A stretch of 35,840 bases of DNA, taken from Sphingobium limneticum (lineage in GTDB: Bacteria > Pseudomonadota > Alphaproteobacteria > Sphingomonadales > Sphingomonadaceae). Made by a program: the position numbers and the translations under genes. Every line of letters starts with the position of its first letter. Position 1 is the first letter of the stretch. Shown in pieces: positions 8,000 through 15,843 of this stretch. The notes beneath the pieces were generated by a model that searched no databases, was not told the origin of the DNA, and saw nothing but the letters and a program-made list of their open reading frames with translations. The DNA is taken from contig NZ_VYPZ01000034.1 in assembly GCF_008710155.1 (NCBI RefSeq), positions 1-35,840 on the forward strand, in the 5' to 3' direction.

Positions 8000-8763
8000 G
8001 CGATCAGGCACCGGAGATTCTTCTCGCTCACCATCTCAAGGCCCTCAAGCTGCCTACGTGCCTGCGAGAGCATCACAAGCTCGCCCGGCAATGTGCCGCT
8101 GAAGGCGTCGATCATATCCGCTTCCTCGCCCGTCTCGTCGAGATGGAGATGATCGACAGGGAGCGTCGTATGGTCGAGCGGCGCATCAAGGCCGCGCGCT
8201 TCCCCGCCGTCAAAAGCCTCGACAGCTTCGACTTCGCCGTCATCCCCACGCTCAACAAGATGCAGGTGCTCGAGATGGCGCGCTGCGAGTGGATCGAGCG
8301 GCGTGAGAACGCCATCGCTCTGGGGCCATCGGGCACCGGGAAGACGCACGTAGCTTTGGAGCTCGGACTGGCAGCATGCCAGAAAGGACTGTCGGTGGGC
8401 TTCACCACTGCGGCGGCGCTGGTCAGCGAGATGATGGAGGCGCGCGACGAGCGGCGTCTCCTGCGCTTCCAGAAGCAGATGGCCGGATACAAGCTGCTCA
8501 TCATTGACGAACTGGGCTTCGTACCGCTCTCCAAGACCGGTGCCGAACTGTTGTTCGAGCTGATCTCCCAGCGCTATGAGCGCGGCTCCACCTTGATCAC
8601 CAGCAACCTGCCCTTCGACGAATGGACCGAAACCTTCGGATCCGAGTGCCTCACAGGCGCGCTCCTCGATCGTCTGACCCATCACGTCAGCATCCTCGAG
8701 ATGAACGGCGAAAGCTATCGCCTCGCTCACAGCCGGGCCCGAAAGGCCAAAACCAGACCCTGA
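7996..8763 (+). CDS. istB: IS21-family helper ATPase IstB
   Basis: IstB is the AAA+ ATPase that helps IstA select and remodel target DNA. The 255 residues are full length. The Walker A is GPSGTGKTH near 115, the Walker B is LLIIDELGF near 170, and TSNLPFDEW forms the sensor region. The ATG overlaps the istA stop by four bases, so translation is coupled. It looks intact although its partner is broken. Confidence 0.93.
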   Translation: MSDQAPEILLAHHLKALKLPTCLREHHKLARQCAAEGVDHIRFLARLVEMEMIDRERRMVERRIKAARFPAVKSLDSFDFAVIPTLNKMQVLEMARCEWIERRENAIALGPSGTGKTHVALELGLAACQKGLSVGFTTAAALVSEMMEARDERRLLRFQKQMAGYKLLIIDELGFVPLSKTGAELLFELISQRYERGSTLITSNLPFDEWTETFGSECLTGALLDRLTHHVSILEMNGESYRLAHSRARKAKTRP

Positions 8764-8774
8764 AAATTACGCCA

Positions 8775-8827
8775 ATGCCGGGGGGAGTGGCCTTCGGGCT
8801 ACGCCCTCACGCCACTCCCCCCGGCAT
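8775..8827 (+). terminator. Long hairpin after istB
   Basis: A perfect 17-base stem (8775-8791 with 8811-8827) encloses a 19-base loop that can itself fold (GGGC/GCCC). It starts 11 bases after the istB stop, within the IS. No T-run follows; it probably blocks transcription through the element end. Confidence 0.55.
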
Positions 8828-8886
8828 GTAACACCGTGGCCTGGTTTTACGCCGCCGAATGGCCGACTTTTGATCCGCCGTTGACA

Positions 8887-9180
8887 TAGGGCATGAACAC
8901 CGATTCTAAGTTCTCCCTCTTCGCCGCGCGCTTGCGTCCGCGCCATCTTGACGGCGTGGTCCAGAATTCCCAGGGCTTCATGCACCTGATCCAAAAAGCG
9001 GCGTCCTGCCGCGGTTACACGAACTCCGCGCGTGTTGCGGTCGAAAAGCACGATACCAAGCTCGTCCTCCAGCGCTTTGACCCTCGAACTGACGCTAGAT
9101 TGGCTGACGCCAAGCACTCTGGCAGCCCGATGAAAGCTTAAATGCTTCGCAACGGCTAAGACTTGAATGAGAGCCGTCAT
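8887..9180 (-). pseudogene. LysR-family regulator, N-terminal half cut by IS21
   Basis: The frame holds a complete LysR winged helix (HLSFHRAARVLGVSQSSVSS, then ALEDELGIVLFDRNTRGVRV) and the linker helix, and enters the sensor domain at GELRIGV before running into the IS21 end at 8886. Roughly 95 of about 300 residues remain. ATG at 9180 or an in-frame ATG at 9240 could be the start; neither has a strong ribosome site. It is last in the run of minus-strand genes from 13424. Confidence 0.8.
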
Positions 9181-9339
9181 CGGAAATCGGCCACTTAGAA
9201 ATCTAGGGAATGTTGTTACTGCTTCATTCTGCCTGTTCATTCTATGTCGTCGCATACCTATCCCATTATGAACTTGCCGCACCTTGGTGACGACGGGCGT
9301 TTGCGTCATCAGGCAAGGCGGCTGTCGTGGCGCCATGAT

Positions 9340-10308
9340 TTAAAGATGCGCGTTGAAACGGGGCACGACGTAGGTGCCAAGCTCCTCGACCACCTCGGGG
9401 GCGGGGCGGCGGCCATATTTGAGGTTGAGGATGATGTGATCGACGCCAATCGTTTCCAGCGTTTCCAGAAGCGTCAGCAGATGGTCGCGTCCCAGCCTGA
9501 AGCCCAGGTGGATCGGTGACGGGGGCGTGGCCGGATGTGCGTCGAGATCGATATAGAGCGACTGAAAAAACGGCTTGTAGGTCTCGCCGACCTGCGCCTT
9601 GACCGACTCCCGCCAATTCTGCACGAACAGTTGCTGTGCCTGGGGCGGCCGCGGGTAAGTCATCCATCCGCTGCTCTCCCGCGCGATCCAGTCCAGGGAT
9701 TGGCGGCTGTTCCCCGTCACGAAGAAGGGGATTTCGTTCGTGGTAGGCTTCGGGATCAGGTCGGCGCCTGCCAGCAGGCCACGGCTCCACTGTAACGGCT
9801 CGAAGCTGGTGCTCTGCACTCGGCGGATAATGTCGAGATTTTCACGGAAGACGTCGCCCCGCTGGTCCGGGTCTACGCCGAAGGCGGGAAATTCCACCGG
9901 GCGATCGCCTGTGGCGACTCCCAGGAGCAGGCGACCATCACTCAGCCGGTCTACGCTCGCGGCGGCTTTGGCCGTATGAAGCGGATGGCGCAGCGGGATC
10001 GCGATCGATGCGGTCCCGAGTGCGATCCTTGAGGTCCGGGCAGCGATGAAGCCGAGATAGACCCACGGATCGAAGACCTGTCCCACGTCGCCGAAACTCG
10101 GATCGCGCAAGGGTACGTCCCGGAACCAGAGCGTGGAGAAGCCAAGCTCTTCCGCGCAATTGGCCAGCTCGACCTGGCTGAGCATGGCCGGAGCATCGCC
10201 CTGGAACGCCTCAATAGGGAAGAATAGCCCTAGGCTAAGATGGCCAGCCTTGAAGGTGTAGCGGAACCCGCGATGCTGCTGGTAGGGAATAGTATTGGGC
10301 TGATACAT
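9340..10308 (-). CDS. LLM-class (luciferase-like) flavin-dependent oxidoreductase
   Basis: Luciferase-like monooxygenases are TIM barrels that use FMNH2 or F420. The 322 residues begin MYQPNTIPYQQH; ATG 10308 is picked because AAGGAAATAAAG lies directly upstream. Family signs are LGLFFPIEAFQGD near the N-terminus, LGFSTLWFRDVP, RTSRIALGTASIAIPLRHP and LSDGRLLLGVATGDRPVEF. It follows the ArsR gene by 41 bases in a probable ALDH-OYE-ArsR-LLM operon. The substrate is unknown; the context suggests an electrophilic carbonyl or xenobiotic compound. Confidence 0.85.
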   Translation of the reverse strand: MYQPNTIPYQQHRGFRYTFKAGHLSLGLFFPIEAFQGDAPAMLSQVELANCAEELGFSTLWFRDVPLRDPSFGDVGQVFDPWVYLGFIAARTSRIALGTASIAIPLRHPLHTAKAAASVDRLSDGRLLLGVATGDRPVEFPAFGVDPDQRGDVFRENLDIIRRVQSTSFEPLQWSRGLLAGADLIPKPTTNEIPFFVTGNSRQSLDWIARESSGWMTYPRPPQAQQLFVQNWRESVKAQVGETYKPFFQSLYIDLDAHPATPPSPIHLGFRLGRDHLLTLLETLETIGVDHIILNLKYGRRPAPEVVEELGTYVVPRFNAHL

Positions 10309-10349
10309 CTTTATTTCCTTGATGGTTAGCTTCTCCGGCACGCGCATCG

Positions 10350-10655
10350 TCAAATCAGGGCTTCAAGGTTTTCTAGGTAGGTCGAGATGTTTTCCTCATG
10401 GCGCTTGTAATAGGTCCAGGGACCGACACGCTTTGATGTGACCAGTCGGGCGCGCTGCAACGACGCCAGATACAGGGACACCGTCGACTGGGAGAGGCCG
10501 ACCCGTTCCTGGATGGCGCTCACGCAAACACCGACCTGTTCGGGATCGACTTCCTGCCCCGGAAAATTCTCGCGAGGGTTCTTCAACCAGCCGAGGATTG
10601 CGAGGCGGGTCGGGTTATCCAGAGCCTTCAGGGTATCGCTGACGTTCGTATTCAT
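10350..10655 (-). CDS. ArsR-family winged-helix repressor with a single cysteine
   Basis: A 101-residue winged-helix regulator. LKALDNPTRLAILGWL opens the DNA-binding domain, GLSQSTVSLYLASLQRARLV is the recognition helix, and SKRVGPWTYYKRHEENI is the wing. The only cysteine is Cys44 in VGVCVS, conserved in the paralogue at 14453-14758. There are no ArsR-type metal-site cysteine clusters, so thiol sensing of quinones or enones is a plausible inference. ATG 10655 is chosen by alignment with the paralogue. It lies between the old yellow enzyme and the LLM oxidoreductase, and likely acts on the ATATTGC-type boxes at 11874, 13485 and 14415. Confidence 0.85.
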   Translation of the reverse strand: MNTNVSDTLKALDNPTRLAILGWLKNPRENFPGQEVDPEQVGVCVSAIQERVGLSQSTVSLYLASLQRARLVTSKRVGPWTYYKRHEENISTYLENLEALI

Positions 10656-10734
10656 CGGTACGCGCCATCTTGTTCCCGGCGGCCGCAGGCGGAAGCGCGA
10701 GCCGCGTCCAGAGGTCCGGACGCGGCTCGCAAGC

Positions 10735-11859
10735 TCACGACTGGTAGGTGCGATAGTCGGTGTAGCCCTTGTCGGTGCCGCCATACATGGTTGCCGGATC
10801 TACCGGGGTCAGCGGCCAGCTGTTGGCGATGCGCTTGGGCAGATCAGGGTTCGCGATGAAGGGACGGCCGAATGCAATCAGGTCGCCCCAGCCAGACTCG
10901 ATCACTCGCACGCCGCGCTCTGCGGTATATTTTCCGGCATAGAGCACCCTGCCGCTAAAATTCTTCCGCACATCCTCGCGAAATGTCTCAGGCAGTTCAG
11001 GCGCATTGTCCCAGTCAGCTTCGGCGAGCGAGACGTAGGCGATCCCGATGTCTTCGAGAACCTTGATGGCTTCGATATAGGTCGCGTGGGGATCGTCCTC
11101 GACGAGGCCGAGATAGACGCGATCCTCTTGGGTGGTCGCGAACAACGGCGCAAATCGCACCCCTACCCGATCCTTGCCGACGACATCGGCGACCGCCTGC
11201 GTCACTTCACGCAGGAACCTCAGGCGGTTCTCCAGGGAACCGCCATATTCGTCGTCGCGCCGGTTGGTGTGGGCGGATATGAACTGGTTCACCAGATAGC
11301 CGTTCGCGCAGTGGATCTCGACGCCATCGAAACCGGCTTCGAGCGCATTGCGTGCCGCCTGCGCATAGAGCTGCACCAGCTCCTTGACCTCTGCGGTGGT
11401 CAGCGCGCGAGGAATTGACGGCTCTGCCAATGCGCCCTCACCGGGGCCAGTTTCAATGAACACCTTGACGGCGTTCGCGGCGATCGCCGACGGCGCGACA
11501 GGCGCTGCTCCCCCGGGTTGCAGCGAGGTATGGGAAACACGGCCTACATGCCAAAGCTGGAGGAAAATAATCCCGCCTTCGGCATGCACCGTGTCGGTCA
11601 CCTTGCGCCATCCCGCGATCTGTTCCGGGCTGTGGATGCCCGGCGTCCAGGCATAGCCCTGGCCGCGAGGCTCGATCTGCGTACCTTCGGTCACCATGAA
11701 CCCGGCGCCGGTGCGCTGACGGTAATAGGCGGCCATGAGGTCGTTGGGGATATTTCCCGGCTGCGAGCTGCGCGAACGCGTGAGCGGCGGGAGGACGATC
11801 CGGTTGCGCAGGGTGTACGGACCTAATCCAACGCTGTCGAAAAGAACCGAGTTCTTCAT
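10735..11859 (-). CDS. Old yellow enzyme family alkene reductase (NemA-like)
   Basis: FMN-dependent, NADPH-using cytosolic reductase of activated C=C bonds (enones, N-ethylmaleimide, nitro-esters). The 374 residues match the family. Motifs are RNRIVLPPLTRSRS near the N-terminus, the substrate-binding pair in VEIHCANGYLVNQF (His...Asn), HTNRRDDEYGGSLENRLRF, and ADLIAFGRPFIANPDLP-like C-terminal residues (here GDLIAFGRPFIANPDL). ATG 11859 follows AGGAG by seven bases. The gene is 68 bases downstream of the aldehyde dehydrogenase, with its own ArsR-type box in the gap. Confidence 0.92.
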   Translation of the reverse strand: MKNSVLFDSVGLGPYTLRNRIVLPPLTRSRSSQPGNIPNDLMAAYYRQRTGAGFMVTEGTQIEPRGQGYAWTPGIHSPEQIAGWRKVTDTVHAEGGIIFLQLWHVGRVSHTSLQPGGAAPVAPSAIAANAVKVFIETGPGEGALAEPSIPRALTTAEVKELVQLYAQAARNALEAGFDGVEIHCANGYLVNQFISAHTNRRDDEYGGSLENRLRFLREVTQAVADVVGKDRVGVRFAPLFATTQEDRVYLGLVEDDPHATYIEAIKVLEDIGIAYVSLAEADWDNAPELPETFREDVRKNFSGRVLYAGKYTAERGVRVIESGWGDLIAFGRPFIANPDLPKRIANSWPLTPVDPATMYGGTDKGYTDYRTYQS

Positions 11860-11873
11860 TTCATTACTCCTAA

Positions 11874-11883
11874 ATATCGCGAT
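11874..11883. promoter_or_regulatory. ArsR-type half operator before the old yellow enzyme gene
   Basis: ATATCGCGAT, containing the palindrome ATCGCGAT, lies 14 bases upstream of the start, between the aldehyde dehydrogenase and old yellow enzyme genes. It matches the left arm and neighbouring bases of the operator at 13485-13506. Confidence 0.45.
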
Positions 11884-11927
11884 TTATAGATCGCACAAGG
11901 CAGTAAAATGCTTGCAACCACTGGATT

Positions 11928-13424
11928 TCAGTACAGTCCGAAGGGCGCCTCGTTGAGGCTCACAATGATGTTCTTCTTCTGGCTGTAGGCGTCCAGCATG
12001 GACTTGTGGGTCTCACGGCCGATGCCCGACTTCTTGTAGCCGCCGAACGGGGCATGCGCCGGAAGTTCATGATAGGTGTTGACCCACATGCGGCCCGTCT
12101 CTACCGCGCGCGCCACCCGGATCGCCCGGTTGATGTCCTGGGTCCAGACGCCGCCGGCCAGGCCATAGTCCGACGCATTGGCCAGCGCGATGACCTCATC
12201 CTCGTCCTTGAACGGCAGCACGACGACCACCGGGCCAAATATCTCCTCCTGGGCGACGCGCATGTCGTTGCGGACATCGACGATGATCGTCGGCTGGATG
12301 AAGAAACCGGCGTCATAGCCGCTGCCGGTCAGACGGTTGCCGCCGGTCAGGATGCGCGCGCCTTCTTCGGTGGCGAGCTTGATATAGCCCATGATGCGGT
12401 CGGTCTGGGTCTGGCTAACCTGCGCGCCCATCTGGGTGTTCTCATCAAGCGGATCGCCGACGCGGACCTTCTCGAACCGCTCCTTCAGTTCATCGACGAA
12501 GCGATCATAGATCGATTCATGGACGAACAGCCGGGCGCCGGACTCGCAGACCTCACCCTGGTTCCAGAGGATGCCCAGGGCGGCAGCCTCCACCGCGCGA
12601 TCCCAATTGGCATCGGGGAAGACGATGTTGGCGGACTTGCCGCCCAATTCGAGCGTCGCGGGGATGAGCTTTTTGGCGGCGGCTTCCGCCACAATCCCAC
12701 CGACGCGGGTCGAGCCGGTGAAGGCCAGCTTGGCGACCTGAGGATGGTCGAGGATCGCTTGCCCGGCCACGGCACCAGTGCCCGAGACAATGTTGACCAC
12801 GCCGGCCGGCAGCACCTGGGCGAAGATGTTGGCGAGTTCGAGGATCGTGACCGGCGTCATCTCGGACGGCTTGATGACCACCGTGTTGCCCGTCGCGATC
12901 GCCGGCGCGATCTTCCAGGCCGCCATCAACAGGGGGAAGTTCCAGGGAATGACCTGCCCGACGACGCCGATCGGTTCGTTGATCGTCAGACTCATCGTCT
13001 GCTCATCGATCATCGCCACTTCGTCCGAATGGCTGCGGATCACGCCGGCGAAATAGCGGAAATGGTCGATCGCGAGCGACACGTCGAGCCGGGCTTCGCG
13101 GACGGGCTTGCCGACATCCATGCTCTCGAGAACGACGAAGCGTTCGGCATCGGCCTCGAACAGATCGGCGATCTTGAGGAGCGCATTCGCTCGATCGGTC
13201 ACCGAGGTCTTGCGCCAGGTCTGGAAGGCGCGGGCAGCGGCCTGGACGGCGCGATCGACATCGGCGGCCGTGCCGTTCGGGGTGCGCGTCAGATAGGCGC
13301 CATTGGCGGGATTGATACTCTCGATCGTCTCCCCATTTTCGCCATCGACCCATTGGTTGTCGATGAAATGACCATAGCTATCATCGGGAGCGTAGGTCGC
13401 TGCGGTTTTGTTTAGCATCAGCAC
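11928..13424 (-). CDS. NAD-dependent aldehyde dehydrogenase
   Basis: Oxidises aldehydes to acids in the cytosol; it resembles the acetaldehyde/broad-range class. There are 498 residues. Motifs are GQVIPWNFPLLMAAWKIAPA (cofactor and oxyanion region), FTGSTRVGG, the catalytic glutamate in LELGGKSANIVF, the nucleophilic cysteine in NQGEVCESGARLF, and EIFGPVVVVLPF. GTG 13424 is favoured because AAGGAG lies seven bases upstream; ATG 13418 is an alternative two codons later. It is the first gene of the minus-strand operon with old yellow enzyme, ArsR and LLM genes, and has a 22-base ArsR-type operator about 60 bases upstream. Confidence 0.93.
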   Translation of the reverse strand: MLMLNKTAATYAPDDSYGHFIDNQWVDGENGETIESINPANGAYLTRTPNGTAADVDRAVQAAARAFQTWRKTSVTDRANALLKIADLFEADAERFVVLESMDVGKPVREARLDVSLAIDHFRYFAGVIRSHSDEVAMIDEQTMSLTINEPIGVVGQVIPWNFPLLMAAWKIAPAIATGNTVVIKPSEMTPVTILELANIFAQVLPAGVVNIVSGTGAVAGQAILDHPQVAKLAFTGSTRVGGIVAEAAAKKLIPATLELGGKSANIVFPDANWDRAVEAAALGILWNQGEVCESGARLFVHESIYDRFVDELKERFEKVRVGDPLDENTQMGAQVSQTQTDRIMGYIKLATEEGARILTGGNRLTGSGYDAGFFIQPTIIVDVRNDMRVAQEEIFGPVVVVLPFKDEDEVIALANASDYGLAGGVWTQDINRAIRVARAVETGRMWVNTYHELPAHAPFGGYKKSGIGRETHKSMLDAYSQKKNIIVSLNEAPFGLY

Positions 13425-13484
13425 TGTGCATCTCCTTTGGTGCGGAAGTGATGCTGACAAAGTAGAGTTATATCGAGGAATGTC

Positions 13485-13506
13485 AATATCGCGATGTTGC
13501 GATATT
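13485..13506. promoter_or_regulatory. ArsR-type operator in front of the aldehyde dehydrogenase operon
   Basis: Perfect 8-base arms AATATCGC and GCGATATT are separated by six bases, giving a 22-base dyad of the size ArsR proteins use. The motif continues as GCGATATTGCGATG, so a second overlapping site is possible. It is related to the boxes at 11874 and 14415. Confidence 0.6.
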
Positions 13507-13772
13507 GCGATGCAGGGTCTGTTGAGAGCCTCGCCGTACTCAGAAATCCGCGTAAGCATCTGAATATCATAGGCAAATTATCCTCCCGACCGACCGTCCA
13601 GCATTCTTGTCCCGAGCGACAAGCCTTCAGTGCCCCCTCAATCATTGCCACGTTCGAAGATCGGGGCAGCCGACCGCGGAGGGCCGCCATGTCGTCGGAT
13701 CGGGACGCAATGCGTTGCTGCGAGGGAATGACCCTGACTTTCATTGCCTGGGTCGTGTTTTGAAATGAGACT
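13507..13772. other. Upstream region with no recognised gene
   Basis: A minus-strand frame beginning MKVRVIPSQQRIASRSDDMA near 13744 is open for about 60 codons, but I recognise no family and see no good ribosome site. It may be leader sequence of the operon or a gene scrap. Confidence 0.35.
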
Positions 13773-14345
13773 TCAAGCCGGCTGCCCGGTGTCGTTCCGA
13801 CCCACCAGACAGACGCCTTGCCATGGCGTCAGTGCGGCTTGCCGCACGGCCTGCGCAAAATCCGCGTAGCTGGGCGAGGATCGCAGGAAATCTGATTCAT
13901 CAAACTGTGCGGGCCAGCGGGCGATATGGCCGGTGCGTGGCCCCTCGGGATCGAAGCGCGGAGGCCGCACCAGATACGCCCATCCATAGGCGTGCTCACG
14001 CTCCTCCAGGTGATCGCGCAACAGGACGTGGGCACGGCCGCGCGGAAGGGTGACCGGCGGAAAGGATGGAGATTGCCAGAAGCGGCGGCCGTCCGGCAAT
14101 CGCACCGTGCCGGCCCCACCGACGATGACGACCTGGATCGAAAGCTCCTGCCCAAGGTCCGCCACGGACTTCATGATACGCTCGTGGAAATCGAGGACCG
14201 CACTCGGCTCAATTTCGCCACGCAGGCGCACGGCATTGACGATGATCGTGCAGCCCTCGACAGCGGCGGTAATCGAACGGGATCATCGATGTCGACTGGC
14301 GCGACACGAATATGTCCATTAGTCGCCTTCAACGCGGCCATTCGG
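13773..14345 (-). pseudogene. NAD(P)-binding atypical SDR (NmrA/YwnB-like), frameshifted
   Basis: The main frame reads ITAAVEGCTIIVNAVRLRGE through LSIQVVIVGGAGTVRLPDGR to SYADFAQAVRQAALTPW, typical of the small NAD(P)H-binding epimerase-like proteins. The preceding segment TNGHIRVAPVDIDDPV is in another frame, with the switch near 14280. Upstream of that the expected N-terminal GxxGxxG dinucleotide loop is not recognisable. This indicates a decayed gene. It is divergent from the second ArsR gene. Confidence 0.6.
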
Positions 14346-14414
14346 CAAAGCCAGAAACCGAAACGCTTGCCACTCCAGCACCCTGGCGGCATCAGAGCCC
14401 GGATGGCTAGTGAG

Positions 14415-14426
14415 ATATTGCAATAT
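14415..14426. promoter_or_regulatory. ArsR-type operator before the second arsR-like gene
   Basis: ATATTGCAATAT is a perfect 12-base palindrome followed at once by a second AATATTGC copy and an AT-rich stretch. It lies 26 bases before the ATG at 14453. Autoregulation is the simple reading, and the shared core with 13485-13506 suggests cross-recognition by the two paralogues. Confidence 0.55.
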
Positions 14427-14452
14427 TGCAAAATATAATTATATAAACGAAC

Positions 14453-14758
14453 ATGAGCATCGATATCAGTGAAGCACTCAAGGCCTTGGACAATCCCGCC
14501 CGGCTCGCAATCCTGGCGAAGCTCAAGGACCCGCGAAAAAGTTACCCTGAACAGGACGTTGATCCTGAGCAGATTGGCGTCTGCGTGAGCATCATTCAGG
14601 AACAGGCTGGCCTGTCCCAGTCCACCGTTTCTCTGTACCTGACCGCTTTGCAGCGCGCCAAGCTGGTGACCTCGCAGCGCATCGGACCTTGGACCTATTA
14701 CAAGCGCCACGAGGAGAATATCGCGGCCCTCCTGAAGGAACTGCGCGACCTGATCTGA
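14453..14758 (+). CDS. ArsR-family winged-helix repressor, paralogue of the one at 10350
   Basis: 101 residues, aligning without gaps to the protein at 10350-10655, with identical stretches such as GLSQSTVSLYL and GPWTYYKRHEENI. Its only cysteine, Cys44 in IGVCVS, is at the same position. The recognition helices are nearly identical (SQSTVSLYLTALQRAKLV here), which argues that both bind the same DNA. It is transcribed alone, and its 3' end converges on the acuI-like gene across a hairpin. Confidence 0.85.
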   Translation: MSIDISEALKALDNPARLAILAKLKDPRKSYPEQDVDPEQIGVCVSIIQEQAGLSQSTVSLYLTALQRAKLVTSQRIGPWTYYKRHEENIAALLKELRDLI

Positions 14759-14779
14759 GCGGCGCGCTCCGGCGCCGCT
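14758..14779. terminator. Short hairpin between convergent genes
   Basis: An 8-base perfect stem (14758-14765 with 14772-14779), GC-rich with a 6-base loop, lies between the convergent arsR-like and acuI-like genes. It could serve both directions, although there is no clear T-tract. Confidence 0.4.
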
Positions 14780-14793
14780 CCATCCCCATCTGA

Positions 14794-15786
14794 TCAGTTC
14801 CGATCGATCTCAACGACCAGACGCCCGCGCACCTTCCCCGCGAGAATGTCGGCTCCGGCCGCGATGGTATCTTCCAGACGGATGGTCGAGGTGATCCCGG
14901 CAAGTTTGCCGCGATCGAGGTCGGTCGCAAGGCGTGCCCAGGCTTCAACGCGACGCGGCTTCGGGCACATGACGGAATCGATGCCGAGCAGCGAGACACC
15001 GCGCAGGATGAAGGGCGCCACCGAGGCAGAGAGATCCATCCCCTGCGCGAGGCCGCATGCGGTGACGGCACCGCCATATCTGGTCATCGACAGGACATTG
15101 GCCAGAGTATGCGATCCCACACAATCGACGCCGGCGATCCAGCGCTCCTTGCCCAGTGGCCGCCCGGCGCCAGAGAGTTCGTTGCGATCGATGATCTCGG
15201 TCGCGCCGAGGCTTTTGAGATAGTCCGCCTCTTTGGCCCGGCCCGTCGACGCGATTACGTGCCATCCAGCCTTGGCGAGCAGGGCAATCGCGACCGAGCC
15301 GACGCCACCGGCCGCACCTGTGACGACGACAGGCCCGTCAGTCGGCTTCAGTCCATGTTTCTCAAGGGCAAGCACGCTGAGCATGGCGGTATAGCCCGCG
15401 GTGCCGATCGCCATCGCTTCGGCAGGCGTCAGGCCGTCCGGTAGCGGCACCAGCCAATCGCCTTTCACGCGGCTCTTTTCCGCATAGGCGCCCAGATGCG
15501 TTTCCCCCGTGCCCCAACCGTTGAGGATAACGCGATCTCCGGCCCGGAAGTCGGGATTGCTGGATATCTCGACCACCCCGGCGCAGTCGATGCCGGGGAT
15601 CATGGGAAAGCGCCGCACGACCGGGCTCTTTCCGGTCAAGGCAAGGCCGTCCTTGTAGTTTACCGTCGAATGCGTCACTCGGAGAGTGACATCACCCTCC
15701 ATCAGGTCGGCTTCGCTGAAATCTTTCAGCGTGACGGTCTGGCCCGTGTCGTTCTTCTCAATCACGACCGCACGAAATATGCTCAT
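14794..15786 (-). CDS. acuI: AcuI/YhdH-type acrylyl-CoA reductase (MDR family)
   Basis: Zinc-free medium-chain reductase of the YhdH/AcuI branch, which reduces acrylyl-CoA and related electrophiles with NADPH. The 330 residues match. The substrate segment HSTVNYKDGLALTGKSPVV lacks zinc ligands, GIDCAGVVE follows, VVVTGAAGGVGSVAIALLAK is the nucleotide-binding loop and GADILAGKVRGRLVVEID the C-terminus. ATG 15786 has an AGGAA site 9 bases upstream. Its promoter contains a NemR-like box, and the TetR gene lies directly upstream in the same direction, as in acuR-acuI arrangements. Confidence 0.88.
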   Translation of the reverse strand: MSIFRAVVIEKNDTGQTVTLKDFSEADLMEGDVTLRVTHSTVNYKDGLALTGKSPVVRRFPMIPGIDCAGVVEISSNPDFRAGDRVILNGWGTGETHLGAYAEKSRVKGDWLVPLPDGLTPAEAMAIGTAGYTAMLSVLALEKHGLKPTDGPVVVTGAAGGVGSVAIALLAKAGWHVIASTGRAKEADYLKSLGATEIIDRNELSGAGRPLGKERWIAGVDCVGSHTLANVLSMTRYGGAVTACGLAQGMDLSASVAPFILRGVSLLGIDSVMCPKPRRVEAWARLATDLDRGKLAGITSTIRLEDTIAAGADILAGKVRGRLVVEIDRN

Positions 15787-15808
15787 GGTTGGGTTCCTTC
15801 CTAATAAT

Positions 15809-15823
15809 TAGACCGATCGACTA
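15809..15823. promoter_or_regulatory. NemR-like operator in front of acuI
   Basis: TAGACCGATCGACTA differs by one base from the perfect dyad at 16487-16501. It lies 23 bases upstream of the acuI ATG, between the TetR gene and its presumed target. Confidence 0.6.
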
Positions 15824-15843
15824 GTATTATTCAAAAAAGGGGG

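Larger units (their letters stand above)
7240..8886 (+). mobile_element. IS21-family element with internal istA deletion
   Basis: The ends are imperfect inverted repeats: 7240-7266 matches the complement of 8860-8886 at 22 of 27 positions, both beginning TG and sharing AACGGCGG and TCGGCCA. The order istA-istB with a 4-base overlap is typical. IstA lacks its central catalytic domain, so the copy should need help in trans. The flanking bases show no target duplication and the interrupted LysR gene does not resume on the left, which implies an adjacent deletion. Confidence 0.8.

Noticed and set aside
12006..13415. Long plus-strand open frame opposite the aldehyde dehydrogenase
   Set aside because: The minus strand carries all ALDH motifs, a ribosome site and an operator; the opposite frame is a GC-content shadow.
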